This document shows positions 32,042-40,960 of a DNA stretch of 64,000 bases, piece by piece. Source of the stretch: Bradyrhizobium jicamae (GTDB lineage Bacteria > Pseudomonadota > Alphaproteobacteria > Rhizobiales > Xanthobacteraceae); the NCBI RefSeq assembly GCF_018130695.1, contig NZ_JAFCJX010000024.1:62001-126000 (forward strand), written 5' to 3'. Every line of letters begins with the position of its first letter. Position 1 is the stretch's first letter. The notes below the pieces were generated by a model, which worked only from the letters and a program-made list of their open reading frames with translations, was not told where the DNA came from and did no database searches. The translations under genes and the position numbers were made by a program.

Positions 32042-33100
32042 ATGCCCGATCCGACCAGGCCGACATTCGACGATGTGCTGCGCGTCCCCGCGCCGCCCGG
32101 CCGCGCGGCATCGGGACGGCCGCCGCGCATCGAGGAAGTGGCAAGCCGCGCCGGCGTCTCCCCGATCACGGTGTCGCGGGTGCTGCGGCATCCCGAGATG
32201 GTCAATCCGGAAACCCGCGGCCGCATCCTCGAGGTGATCGAGGCCACCGGCTATGCCTCCAACCCGCACGCCCGCGCGCTGCGCTCCGGCCGCTCCAACG
32301 TCGTGGTCGCCTTCGTCTCGAACATCCTGAGCCAGCAATTCGGCATGGCGGTGCGCGGCTTCGCCGCCGCGCTGGAGCCGGAGGGCTTTGAGGTGCTGGT
32401 CGGCCAGACCTCCTACTCCTACGCCAAGGAAGTCGCGATGATCCAGTCGCTGCGCGGCATCCGCCCCGCGGCCGTAATGTTCACCGGCGTGATCGAGCTC
32501 GAGGAAAACCGCGCGGCGCTGCAGGAGCTCGCGATCCCCGTGATCGAGACCTGGGCCTATCCCCGCGACCCCATCGACATGCTGGTCGGCTTCTCCAACG
32601 CCGATGCCGGCGCGATGGCAGCCCGACGGCTGGCCGCCGCCGGCCATCGCCGCGTCGCCTTCATCGGCCGCAGCGGCGGTCGCGGTGCGCTCCGCCGCGA
32701 CGGCTTTCGGAGCACCGCCCAGGCGCTCGGGCTCGAGGTCATCCACGAGATCGGCGTCGGCGAGATCACCGGCCTCGCCGACGGCCGCGCCGCCTTCGCC
32801 GACCTGCTTGCCCGCGGCGGGTCGATTGACGCCCTATTTTGCGCCAATGATCTCCTGGCGACCGGCGCGCTGATCGAGGCGCGCGCGCGCGGCCTCGTGA
32901 TCCCGCACGATCTCGCACTGCTCGGCTTTGGCGACAATGACGTGGCGGCCCAGATCACGCCGGGACTCACCACCATCACCTTCGATGCGCCAGCGATCGG
33001 CCGCACCGCGGGGGAATTGCTGCTCGCGCACCTCGCCGGCGCAGCGACCGAGCAGCACCGCATGGTCGAGCTGGTGCTCGTCGAGCGCGGCAGCGTGTGA
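32042..33100 (+). CDS. LacI-family transcriptional regulator
   Basis: The 352-residue product has the LacI HTH and hinge at about residues 25-85 (IEEVASRAGVSPITVSRVLRHPEMVNPETRGRILEVIEATGYASNPHARALRSGRS) and a periplasmic-binding-protein-like sensor domain (about 90-350; FVSNILSQQFGMAV, GHRRVAFIGRSGG, ALFCANDLLATGAL). It is unusual in having about 24 residues ahead of the HTH. It lies directly behind the amino-acid operon, whose promoter holds a LacI-type palindrome at 26195, so it is probably the repressor of that operon and responds to the imported compound or a product. Confidence 0.93.
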   Translation: MPDPTRPTFDDVLRVPAPPGRAASGRPPRIEEVASRAGVSPITVSRVLRHPEMVNPETRGRILEVIEATGYASNPHARALRSGRSNVVVAFVSNILSQQFGMAVRGFAAALEPEGFEVLVGQTSYSYAKEVAMIQSLRGIRPAAVMFTGVIELEENRAALQELAIPVIETWAYPRDPIDMLVGFSNADAGAMAARRLAAAGHRRVAFIGRSGGRGALRRDGFRSTAQALGLEVIHEIGVGEITGLADGRAAFADLLARGGSIDALFCANDLLATGALIEARARGLVIPHDLALLGFGDNDVAAQITPGLTTITFDAPAIGRTAGELLLAHLAGAATEQHRMVELVLVERGSV

Positions 33101-33119
33101 GCGGAAAATCGCGCGGCGC

Positions 33120-33392
33120 CTAGACTTGCGCCGCGTCCTTCAGATCCTGCTTGATGACGGCGAGAAGTGACTGCAGCGATTCCCGGCTGGCGCGGGGCGC
33201 CGCGGGCGCGGGTCGGCGCGCCGGAAGCGGCGGCATTTGCGGGCGCGCGGCCATTTGCGGGGCCGGCTCGGCGGCCTCGTCCTGCACGAAGTTTCCGTGG
33301 ATCACGTCATCGCGGCGACCCATGGTGTACATGGTTGCCCAATAGCCGACGGCGACCAGGATAATTCCGAAAACAACAAGCTCAAACAACAT
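33120..33392 (-). CDS. Small membrane protein with proline-rich tail
   Basis: The 90-residue product has one N-terminal membrane segment (LFELVVFGIILVAVGYWATM), then a charged linker, a Pro/Ala/Arg-rich stretch (about 45-68) and a short C-terminal helix (SRESLQSLLAVIKQDLKDAAQV). The stop lies 17 bp from the convergent LacI gene stop. I recognise no named family. The layout suggests an anchored adaptor. Confidence 0.6.
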   Translation of the reverse strand: MLFELVVFGIILVAVGYWATMYTMGRRDDVIHGNFVQDEAAEPAPQMAARPQMPPLPARRPAPAAPRASRESLQSLLAVIKQDLKDAAQV

Positions 33393-33598
33393 GGCGACAC
33401 CCGAAAATTGGTGTTCAGTACACTAAAAATTAACCTATTGATTCAATGGGATCCCATCGCGGTCAAGCAAATGGGGGCATAAAGCCCCCAAAATGCCGGC
33501 CATTGTGGCCTTTTGGCTACGTTTCTGCGCGGGCTGAGACCCCCGCGGCGGCCGAGGACGTCCCAGGACGAAACGGCGGCCAAACGTGCGAGCGTCGC

Positions 33599-34621
33599 TC
33601 AGGCCTTGTCCGGCCCGACCCGCACCAGCTGCTTGCCGAAATTGGCGCCCTTGAGCAGGCCCATGAAGGCTTCCGGCGCGCTGTCGAGGCCCTCGGTGAC
33701 GAACTCCTTGTACTTCACCTTGCCCTCGCGGACCCACTGCGACATGTCGCGCAGGAAGTCGCCGTGCATGGCGGCGAAGTCGCTGACGATGAAGCCGCGG
33801 AAGGTCAGCCGCTTGGTCAGGATCGCGAACATGATCGAGGAGGCCCATTTCGGCGCCCGCGCCTCGCGGTCGTTGTAGTGGGCGATCAGGCCACACACTG
33901 GCACGCGCGCGAAGGCGTTGAGCTGCGGATAGACCGCCTCGAACACGGGGCCGCCGACGTTCTCGAAATAGACGTCGATGCCCTTCGGGCAGGCTTCCTT
34001 CAGCTTCGCCGCCAGATCCGGATCGCGGTGATCGAGGCAGGCCTCGAAGCCGAGCTCCTTGACGACATAATCGCACTTGTCCTTGCCGCCGGCGATGCCG
34101 ACCGCCCGCGCGCCCTTGATCTTGGCGATCTGGCCGACCGCCGATCCGACCGCGCCGGAAGCGCCAGCAACGACCACCGTCTCGCCCGGCTTCGGCTTGC
34201 CGATCTCGAGCAGGCCCGTGTACGCCGTCATGCCGGGCATGCCGAGCACACCGACCGCGGTCGAGATCGGCGCGAGCTTCGGATCGACCTTGGCAAGGCC
34301 CTTGCCGTCGGAGATCGCATGGGTCTGCCAGCCGGCGCGCGACAGCACGATGTCGCCCTTGGCGAAGGCGGGATTGTTGGAGGCGATCACCTCGCACACC
34401 GTGCCCGCTTCCATCACGCCGCCGACCGGCACCGGCGCGGCGTAGGACGGGCCGTCATTCATGCGCCCGCGCATATAGGGATCGAGCGAGAGCCAGATGG
34501 TGCGCAACAGCACCTCGCCCGCACCCGGCGTCGGCACCGCATAATCCTCGGTCCGGAAATTGGACGCGTTGGGTTCGCCCTGCGGGCGGGATGCGAGCAC
34601 GATGCGCTTGCCTTGGGACAT
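33599..34621 (-). CDS. NADP-dependent oxidoreductase, MDR/CurA-like
   Basis: The 340-residue product is a zinc-free medium-chain dehydrogenase of the leukotriene B4 12-hydroxydehydrogenase/CurA group: LRTIWLSLDPYMRGRM near the N-terminus, a Rossmann loop VVAGASGAVGSAVGQIAKIKGARAVGIAGG, DVYFENVGGPVFEAVYPQLN and RLTFRGFIVSDF. Such enzymes reduce alpha,beta-unsaturated ketones with NADPH. ATG 34621 follows AGAGAGGAAAACCC. It stands alone between guaB and the small membrane protein gene; no pathway link is evident. Confidence 0.9.
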   Translation of the reverse strand: MSQGKRIVLASRPQGEPNASNFRTEDYAVPTPGAGEVLLRTIWLSLDPYMRGRMNDGPSYAAPVPVGGVMEAGTVCEVIASNNPAFAKGDIVLSRAGWQTHAISDGKGLAKVDPKLAPISTAVGVLGMPGMTAYTGLLEIGKPKPGETVVVAGASGAVGSAVGQIAKIKGARAVGIAGGKDKCDYVVKELGFEACLDHRDPDLAAKLKEACPKGIDVYFENVGGPVFEAVYPQLNAFARVPVCGLIAHYNDREARAPKWASSIMFAILTKRLTFRGFIVSDFAAMHGDFLRDMSQWVREGKVKYKEFVTEGLDSAPEAFMGLLKGANFGKQLVRVGPDKA

Positions 34622-34846
34622 CTGGGTTTTCCTCTCTTGGGTGTTGGTTCGTCGCGCACACGTAGTCACGCAACCCGCCTCCCCGCAAGGGAGACGGATT
34701 TGCTCTTTCCAGCGAACAAAGTTTGAAATGATGTTCGGTAGTCGTGAGCGCAACGCACGACTGCGCATCGGAGAATTCCAGAATTCTCCGGCGCGCAATT
34801 GCAGGTCACAGTTGGACGAGGCGCCGCGGAATGACGCGGCAGCGCG

Positions 34847-36337
34847 TTACACGCCGCCCGGATAGTTCGGCGCTTCGCGCGTGATCGTCACGTCGTGGAC
34901 GTGGCTCTCGCGCAGGCCGGCGCCGGTGATGCGGACGAACTCGGCCTTCTCGTGGAAGTCGGCGATATTCTTCGCACCGACATAGCCCATCGCCGCGCGG
35001 AGGCCGCCGGCGAGCTGGTGCATGACGTTGCCGACCGGGCCCTTGTAGGGCACCTGGCCCTCGATGCCCTCGGGCACGAGCTTCAGCGTGTCCTTGATGT
35101 CCTGCTGAAAGTAACGATCGGCCGAGCCGCGCGCCATCGCGCCGACCGAGCCCATGCCGCGATAGGCCTTGTAGGAGCGGCCCTGCCACAGGAAGACTTC
35201 GCCAGGCGTCTCGTCGGTGCCGGCGAGCAGCGAGCCGACCATCGCGATATCGGCACCGGCGGCGAGCGCCTTGGCCAGATCGCCGGAGAACTTGATGCCG
35301 CCATCGGCGATCACGGGGATGTCGGCCTTCTTGGCCGCCGCCACCGCATCCATGATCGCGGTGAGCTGCGGCACGCCGACGCCGGCGACGATGCGCGTGG
35401 TGCAGATCGATCCCGGGCCGATGCCGACCTTGATGCAGTCGGCGCCCGCATCGATCAGCGCCTGCGCACCGCCTTCGGTGGCGACGTTGCCGGCGACGAC
35501 CTGCACCGCGTTGGAGAGTCGCTTGATGCGGTTGACCGCGGCCAGCACGTGCCTGGAATGGCCGTGGGCGGTATCGACCACGACGACGTCGACGCCGGCA
35601 TCGATCAGCCGCTCGGTACGCTCATAGCCGGTTTCGCCGACCGTGGTCGCAGCCGCAACGCGGAGACGGCCCTGCGCGTCCTTGCAGGCGAGCGGATGGG
35701 CGACCGCCTTCTCCATGTCCTTGACGGTGATCAGGCCGACGCAGCGATACTGGTCGTCGACGACGACGAGCTTCTCGATGCGGTGCTTGTGCAGCATCCG
35801 CCGGGCCTCGTCCTGGCTGACGCTCTCGCGCACGGTGACGAGGTTCTCGTGCGTCATCAGCTCCGAGACCTTCTGCCGCGGATCGGTAGCAAAGCGGACG
35901 TCGCGGTTGGTCAGGATGCCGACCAGCTTGCCGGGCGTCGTCTTGCTGCCGCCGGTGACGACGGGAATGCCGGAGATGCCGTGATCCTTCATCAGCGCCA
36001 GCGCATCGGAGAGCGTCGCATCGGGCGCGATCGTGAGCGGGTTCACCACCATGCCCGACTCGTAGCGCTTGACCTGCCGCACCTGGGCGGCCTGCCCTTC
36101 GGGATCGAAGTTGCGGTGGATGACGCCGAGACCGCCGGCCTGGGCCATCGCGATCGCCATCCGCGCCTCAGTGACGGTGTCCATGGCGGACGCCATGATC
36201 GGGATGTTGAGCGGGATCGCGCGGGTGACGCGAGAGCGGATGTCGACTTCGCCGGGGAGAACGTCCGAGAGGCCGGGCTTCAGCAGCACGTCGTCGAACG
36301 TGAAGGCCTCACGGATCGCCTGAAGTCCGGTTGCCAT
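34847..36337 (-). CDS. guaB: IMP dehydrogenase
   Basis: The 496-residue enzyme oxidises IMP to XMP, the step before GMP synthase. It opens with REAFTFDDVLLKPGLSDVLP and has two CBS domains (about 95-205; LMTHENLVTVRESVSQDEARRML), the barrel motif DTAHGHSRHV, the active-site loop GIGPGSICTTRIVAGVG with the catalytic Cys, and the flap region GMGSVGAMARGSADRYFQ. I chose ATG 36337 because AAGGAG lies 6 bases upstream; a TTG two codons earlier would abut the ribosome site. guaA is on the same strand 14 kb away. Confidence 0.97.
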   Translation of the reverse strand: MATGLQAIREAFTFDDVLLKPGLSDVLPGEVDIRSRVTRAIPLNIPIMASAMDTVTEARMAIAMAQAGGLGVIHRNFDPEGQAAQVRQVKRYESGMVVNPLTIAPDATLSDALALMKDHGISGIPVVTGGSKTTPGKLVGILTNRDVRFATDPRQKVSELMTHENLVTVRESVSQDEARRMLHKHRIEKLVVVDDQYRCVGLITVKDMEKAVAHPLACKDAQGRLRVAAATTVGETGYERTERLIDAGVDVVVVDTAHGHSRHVLAAVNRIKRLSNAVQVVAGNVATEGGAQALIDAGADCIKVGIGPGSICTTRIVAGVGVPQLTAIMDAVAAAKKADIPVIADGGIKFSGDLAKALAAGADIAMVGSLLAGTDETPGEVFLWQGRSYKAYRGMGSVGAMARGSADRYFQQDIKDTLKLVPEGIEGQVPYKGPVGNVMHQLAGGLRAAMGYVGAKNIADFHEKAEFVRITGAGLRESHVHDVTITREAPNYPGGV

Positions 36338-36548
36338 TGCCAACTCCTTTCAGCGGCATCCCGCCGCAAAAGCAAACAGGGATGAACGCCATCTTCGGCG
36401 GCGCCAGAGGCGTCACCGTCGAATCGGTGCCCATCGGTGGGGTTGACGCTGGTCCCTAGCATGGCAGGCGGCCGAATCAAAGCGTTTGCCAGCCATGCAC
36501 AGGCTTTTTAAGGGCCTGCATCCCGCCAAAATCTGATGGGACATGCCC

Positions 36549-36610
36549 CGGATTCTATGTTTTGACGCGTTTTCTTCACGCGAACCGGCGCCCACTTCGC
36601 TTGAAAACGC
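36549..36610 (+). repeat. Dispersed repeat, TTTTGACGCGTTTTCTTCACGCG type
   Basis: This is a close copy of 24136-24197 in the same orientation. Its right end overlaps the stop codon of the YqaE-like gene. Confidence 0.6.
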
Positions 36611-36855
36611 TATCGGTAGCCGGCCGGCGGCCCGTGCTGGCGGATCGCCTCGACCACCTCGCGGTGGCGCCGGTCTTGCCGCTTCATGTGCACGGCGATC
36701 AGGGCATGTGCCGAGGGCACCAGCAGCAACACATGGAAAATCAGCCCGAAAATCGCGCAAAACACGATCAGGACCAGATTGAAGATCGCCGAAAACGGCT
36801 GCCCGTTCAGGAGCAGGCCGATCGGCGGCAGCAGGGCGGCGAGGACGTAGATCAC
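36610..36855 (-). CDS. YqaE/Pmp3-like small membrane protein
   Basis: The 81-residue product has two membrane segments: MIYVLAALLPPIGLLLNG with the L-P-P-(I/L)-G element typical of the Pmp3/YqaE family, and FNLVLIVFCAIFGLIFHVLLLV. A basic, probably cytoplasmic tail follows (VHMKRQDRRHREVVEAIRQHG). Pmp3 proteins affect membrane potential and salt tolerance in yeast and plants; bacterial roles are less clear. The tail is longer than in the standard 52-residue family members. Confidence 0.65.
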   Translation of the reverse strand: MIYVLAALLPPIGLLLNGQPFSAIFNLVLIVFCAIFGLIFHVLLLVPSAHALIAVHMKRQDRRHREVVEAIRQHGPPAGYR

Positions 36856-36990
36856 GGCAAACCTCCGACGCCCATTCCATGCATGGCAGCGTCACGCAGG
36901 ATTTAGGTGATCCGGGAGGTTCCGCAATGGCATGGCTGACAGCGGGATGATACAGCCCCCTCGCCCGCCTTTTTCAGCCCGCCGAATTTG

Positions 36991-38478
36991 ATGAACAAAG
37001 AACGCCTGATCCCGCTCATCGTGGCCACTGCCCTGTTCATGGAGAACATGGACTCCACGGTGATCGCGACCTCGCTGCCGGCGATCGCCGCCGACATCGG
37101 CACCAGCCCGCTGACGCTGAAGCTTGCGATCACCTCGTACCTGTTGTCGCTCGCAGTGTTCATCCCGGCGAGCGGCTGGACTGCCGACCGCTTCGGCCCG
37201 CGCATCGTGTTCGCCGGCGCCATCGTCGTGTTCATGCTGGGATCGGTCGGCTGCGCGGTGTCGACCTCGGTCACCGATTTCGTGTTCGCCCGCATCCTGC
37301 AGGGCATGGGCGGGGCGATGATGACGCCGGTCGGACGGCTGGTGCTGCTCCGCTCCGTCGACAAGAGCGCGCTCGTCAACGCCATGGCATGGGTGACGGT
37401 CCCCGCGCTGATCGGGCCGGTGATCGGCCCGCCGCTCGGCGGTTTCATCACCACCTACGCCTCTTGGCACTGGATCTTCCTGATCAACATTCCGATCGGG
37501 CTGCTCGGCATCTTCCTGGCGATGAGATACATCGACCCGATCAAGAGCGAGAATCCGGAGCCGTTCGACCTCTATGGCCTGGTGCTCGCCGGCATCGGCC
37601 TTGCCGGCATCGCCTTCGGCCTCTCGGTCGCCGGGCTCAATTTGTTGCCGTGGTCGGTGATCGCGGGCCTCGTCGGCATCGGCTCGATCTCGATGACGCT
37701 CTACGTGATCCATGCCCGCCGCACCGGCTCGCCGGTGCTCGACTTCACGCTGCTGCGCTTGCCGACGTTGCGCGCGGCGATCATCGGCGGCTTCCTGTTC
37801 CGTCTCGGTATCGGCGCGCTGCCGTTCCTGCTGCCGCTGCTGATGCAGATCGGCTTCGGCCTGACGCCGTTCCAGTCCGGCCTCGTGACGTTTGCCTCCG
37901 CGGTCGGCGCGATGGGCATGAAGACGCTGGCCGCACGCATCATCCGCGCCTTCGGCTTTCGCAATATGATGACCGTCAATGCGGTGATCTCCTCGGTCTT
38001 CCTCGCGGCCTGCGCGCTGTTCACGGTGACGACGCCACTGCTGCTGATCTTCATCATCCTGGTGGTCGGCGGCTTCTTCCGCTCGCTGCAATTCACCGCG
38101 ATCAACACAGTCGCATACGCAGAGGTCGACGCCGCGCAGATGAGCCGCGCGACCACGCTGGTCAGCGTCAACCAGCAGCTGGCAGTCTCCGCCGGCGTTG
38201 CGGTCGGCGCGTTCTCGGTGGAGACGACACTGGCGCTGCATCACCAGGCCGAATTGACGGCCGACGTGTTCGTGCCCGCCTTCATCGTGGTTTCGCTGAT
38301 CTCGGTGGCCTCGAGCTGGTTCTTCTGGCAGATGCCGCAGGATGCCGGCCACGAGATCTCCGGCCGCAAGGCGATCGAGATCGGAAGCCGCAAGGAAGCC
38401 GCCAAGAGTGCGGCGAGCGCCGCGGTCAAGGTCGCGGTCGAGGACACCCAAGACGCACGCGATCAGCGGTTGGGCTGA
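36991..38478 (+). CDS. MFS transporter, DHA2 (EmrB/QacA) type
   Basis: The 495-residue product has about 14 membrane segments. Motif A appears as GWTADRFGPRIVF and motif C as VPALIGPVIGPPLGGFITTYASWHWIFLINIPIGLLG, both diagnostic of drug:H+ antiporters with 14 helices. Residues ENMDSTVIATSLPAI in helix 1 match the EmrB-type motif D1. The start at ATG 36991 has no strong ribosome site. No membrane-fusion partner (EmrA) gene is adjacent, so it may work alone in the inner membrane as an exporter. Confidence 0.9.
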   Translation: MNKERLIPLIVATALFMENMDSTVIATSLPAIAADIGTSPLTLKLAITSYLLSLAVFIPASGWTADRFGPRIVFAGAIVVFMLGSVGCAVSTSVTDFVFARILQGMGGAMMTPVGRLVLLRSVDKSALVNAMAWVTVPALIGPVIGPPLGGFITTYASWHWIFLINIPIGLLGIFLAMRYIDPIKSENPEPFDLYGLVLAGIGLAGIAFGLSVAGLNLLPWSVIAGLVGIGSISMTLYVIHARRTGSPVLDFTLLRLPTLRAAIIGGFLFRLGIGALPFLLPLLMQIGFGLTPFQSGLVTFASAVGAMGMKTLAARIIRAFGFRNMMTVNAVISSVFLAACALFTVTTPLLLIFIILVVGGFFRSLQFTAINTVAYAEVDAAQMSRATTLVSVNQQLAVSAGVAVGAFSVETTLALHHQAELTADVFVPAFIVVSLISVASSWFFWQMPQDAGHEISGRKAIEIGSRKEAAKSAASAAVKVAVEDTQDARDQRLG

Positions 38479-38578
38479 TCGGTATCCGCTTCACGGATTG
38501 CGTTGGCGGCGATCGGCGGTTGTGCCACACCTTGGCGTTGCGCCATAATGGATGGGGTCCTGTCCCGGGGGTCTCTCA

Positions 38579-39832
38579 ATGGCGTCAGATGTCATTCTAC
38601 TGGAGCGTTATTGGCCGCCCGCCACCGCCCCGGCCGACACGATCAGCCAACTCGGTGGTTGGCCGAACCTGCCGGCTGATTGGCCATGGCCACGCATTCA
38701 GTTCGAGGACGGATCCAGCGCAGCGCTCGACTTCGTCGCGCAGATCGATCTGGCGGGGCTTCCGACTGTCTCCCAGCGCAGCTTGCTGCCGGCCACCGGC
38801 ACACTCTATTTTTTCGTGCTGTCCCAGAGCAACGTTCCGCTCCACGAGTATGGGCCTGAAGCCGCCCGCGTCTTGTATTATCCAGGGGACGCACGCGACA
38901 TTCCGCGACGCGCACCGCCACCTGATGCAGGTTGGGGCTTGGGCGATTTGGATTACGCGCACATGCATGCCGCGGAGTTCCGCAACACCGATGCACCGCC
39001 GGGCGATCTCTTTCCACGTTGTCCATTGAGGGCCAGGGCGGCCCTCATCGCCGACGAGCCTGAGCCGCGTCAGAGACGAACAGAAACCGGCTTCGAATTT
39101 CGCGATACCGATCTGCCTTTTCGTGTCGAAGACGCACTGCTCCATATCAACTTCGCTCGCAATGATTGGAGTGAAAACATCCTGCCATTCTCGACCATTC
39201 GAAGCGCAGCAATTCAATATGGCGAAGAATACCTGGAATTTGAGAAGCGTCCCTCCAAGTGGGAAGACAAACTGCCCCGACCAGCCTACATCGACAACGT
39301 GGTATCTCCCGAGTTTTGGCTCAAGTATGAGCGCGAGTATGCTGACTGGCGGCAACGCGCGATCGCGCTGTGGCATCAGCTCACGGATCTCGGACGTGCG
39401 ACTATTCTCGATAGCGAACACCGCGCGTCAGTGGTCGCTATTGTCGCCGAGGCGGACGCGCTGCGGGAGCAGATTACAAGATACGGCCTGGGCTTTTCGT
39501 CGTTCGAATCGCAGCAGGCAGCGAAGATATCGCTCGCGACATTGCTAATTGATCATCCCGAAACGGCTATCGGACATGCAGACGAAGTATTGGCAGCGCA
39601 CCCGACCCAATCCTGTTTCGGGTCGGGCCACCGCATGCTGGGTCCCCCCAACGACATCCAGGGCGAGACCATGACCGGGCCGGAACCAGTGCTCCTGCTT
39701 CAGCTCGACACCGATCCGTGGGGTCCGCGGTTCTGCTGGTGGGACGCAGGCAATCTGACATTCTGGATCAGCGCAACGGACGCTGCCGCGGGCCGGTTTG
39801 AATTGGCTCGCGCTGAGATTGAGGGACACTGA
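38579..39832 (+). CDS. DUF1963 (YwqG-like) protein
   Basis: The 417-residue product resembles the YwqG/DUF1963 family: the SQLGGWPNLPADWPWP opening, DFVAQIDLAGLP, GTLYFFVLS, then HRMLGPPNDIQGE and VLLLQLDTDPWGPRFCWWDAGNLTFWISATDAAAGRF near the C-terminus, where the family core is most conserved. The middle part (about 190-300) is longer and less typical. ATG 38579 follows CGGGGG. The family has no settled function. Codon use in the middle is less GC-biased than in neighbouring genes, which may indicate recent acquisition. Confidence 0.8.
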   Translation: MASDVILLERYWPPATAPADTISQLGGWPNLPADWPWPRIQFEDGSSAALDFVAQIDLAGLPTVSQRSLLPATGTLYFFVLSQSNVPLHEYGPEAARVLYYPGDARDIPRRAPPPDAGWGLGDLDYAHMHAAEFRNTDAPPGDLFPRCPLRARAALIADEPEPRQRRTETGFEFRDTDLPFRVEDALLHINFARNDWSENILPFSTIRSAAIQYGEEYLEFEKRPSKWEDKLPRPAYIDNVVSPEFWLKYEREYADWRQRAIALWHQLTDLGRATILDSEHRASVVAIVAEADALREQITRYGLGFSSFESQQAAKISLATLLIDHPETAIGHADEVLAAHPTQSCFGSGHRMLGPPNDIQGETMTGPEPVLLLQLDTDPWGPRFCWWDAGNLTFWISATDAAAGRFELARAEIEGH

Positions 39833-39981
39833 CCTATTGGACGGGACGACTGCGCGCACGGATACGTGCATTGCAGCCGCAGCGGCGCACAGTCGTGGTC
39901 AAGCAAAAATCAAGCTTGTCTGGACTGCGCCTAAGCACCAGCTCAAAGCGTTGCCAGAGGTTTAGGCCTAACTTGGCGGCC

Positions 39982-40953
39982 ATGAGACGGCGAGATTTCA
40001 TCAGGCTTGTCGGTGGAGCGATGGCATGGCCGGTCGCCGCGCAATCGCAGGAAGCGACCAAGCGCTATCATATTCTGTGGTTTTCCACCCAGTCGCTGCC
40101 GGACCCGTTCCTGGACGGGTTCCGCGAAGGCATGCGCGCACGGGGCTACGTCGAGGGAAAGAACCTGACCTTCGAGCTGCACTACGCTCCCGGCGATCCG
40201 GCCGGGCTGCGTCAGGCGATTTCCGAACTCAGGCGCGGCAACATCGACCTCGCGGTATCGAGCGGTCCGGCGACGCGCGCGATGACCGAAGTGACCGAGG
40301 TCCCCGTCCTGTTCGCGCTGAGCGGAGACCCGGTGGAGCTCGGCATCGTCAAGAGCCTCGGCCAACCCGGCGGCAACTTCACGGGTTCGACATTCCTCTC
40401 GCTGGAGCTGGCAGGAAAACGGGTTGAGCTGCTGAAGGACATCTTCCCGAAGCTGCGCAGGCTTGCGGTGCTGTCGAACACCAATCACCCCGGTGAGCAA
40501 TCCGAATGGCGCGCGACCCGCGAGGCCTGCCGCGAGCTGGAGATCACACCAGTCTACGTCCCGTTCGCCGGCCCGCGGGAAGTGGAAGCTGCGCTCGGCG
40601 CGGCCGCCAATGCACGCGCCGATGCGTTGCTGGTGTTCCCGGACGCCACCACGATGGTGCATCGGTCCAGGATCGCTCAGTTCGCCATCGACCAGCATTT
40701 GCCCTCGATGTTCGGATGGAGCGAGTATTGCGAGGCGGGAGGCCTTGCCAGCTATGGCGCGAACCAGCGGGCGACCTACTTCTCGCTGGCGGCCTACGCC
40801 GACCGGATCCTGCGCGGTGAGCGTCCGGCCGATCTTCCGGTCGTGCAGCCCACCAAATTCGAGTTCGTCGTCAATCTCAGGACGGCCCGGCTGCTCGGTA
40901 TCGAGCTGGACGAATCCTCGGTGCTGTTTCGGACCAACAGGGTGATCGAATGA
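39982..40953 (+). CDS. ABC-type substrate-binding protein (ABC_sub_bind family), orphan
   Basis: The 323-residue product starts MRRRDFIRLVGGAMAWPVAAQSQ, a twin-arginine signal (R-R-x-F-I). The body is an ABC_sub_bind (PF04392-type) solute-binding protein: GFREGMRARGYVEGKNLTFELHYAPGDP, LAVSSGPATRAMTEVTEVPVLFALSGDPVELGIVKSLGQPGGNFTG and ASYGANQRATYFSLAAYADRILRGERPADLPV. No permease or ATPase gene is adjacent. The cyclase gene follows 7 bp later, so the pair is probably cotranscribed and the binding protein may deliver a ligand to the cyclase sensor domain. Confidence 0.88.
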   Translation: MRRRDFIRLVGGAMAWPVAAQSQEATKRYHILWFSTQSLPDPFLDGFREGMRARGYVEGKNLTFELHYAPGDPAGLRQAISELRRGNIDLAVSSGPATRAMTEVTEVPVLFALSGDPVELGIVKSLGQPGGNFTGSTFLSLELAGKRVELLKDIFPKLRRLAVLSNTNHPGEQSEWRATREACRELEITPVYVPFAGPREVEAALGAAANARADALLVFPDATTMVHRSRIAQFAIDQHLPSMFGWSEYCEAGGLASYGANQRATYFSLAAYADRILRGERPADLPVVQPTKFEFVVNLRTARLLGIELDESSVLFRTNRVIE

Positions 40954-40960
40954 AACCGCC

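Noticed and set aside
34895..36385. 496-codon open frame antisense to guaB
   Set aside because: It is a shadow of guaB with an implausible amino-acid composition; guaB has all family motifs.
36892..38451. 519-codon open frame antisense to the MFS transporter gene
   Set aside because: It mirrors the third-position GC bias of the real gene, is full of His, Arg, Asp and Gln without fold-like patterns, and has no ribosome site. The plus strand encodes a clear MFS protein.
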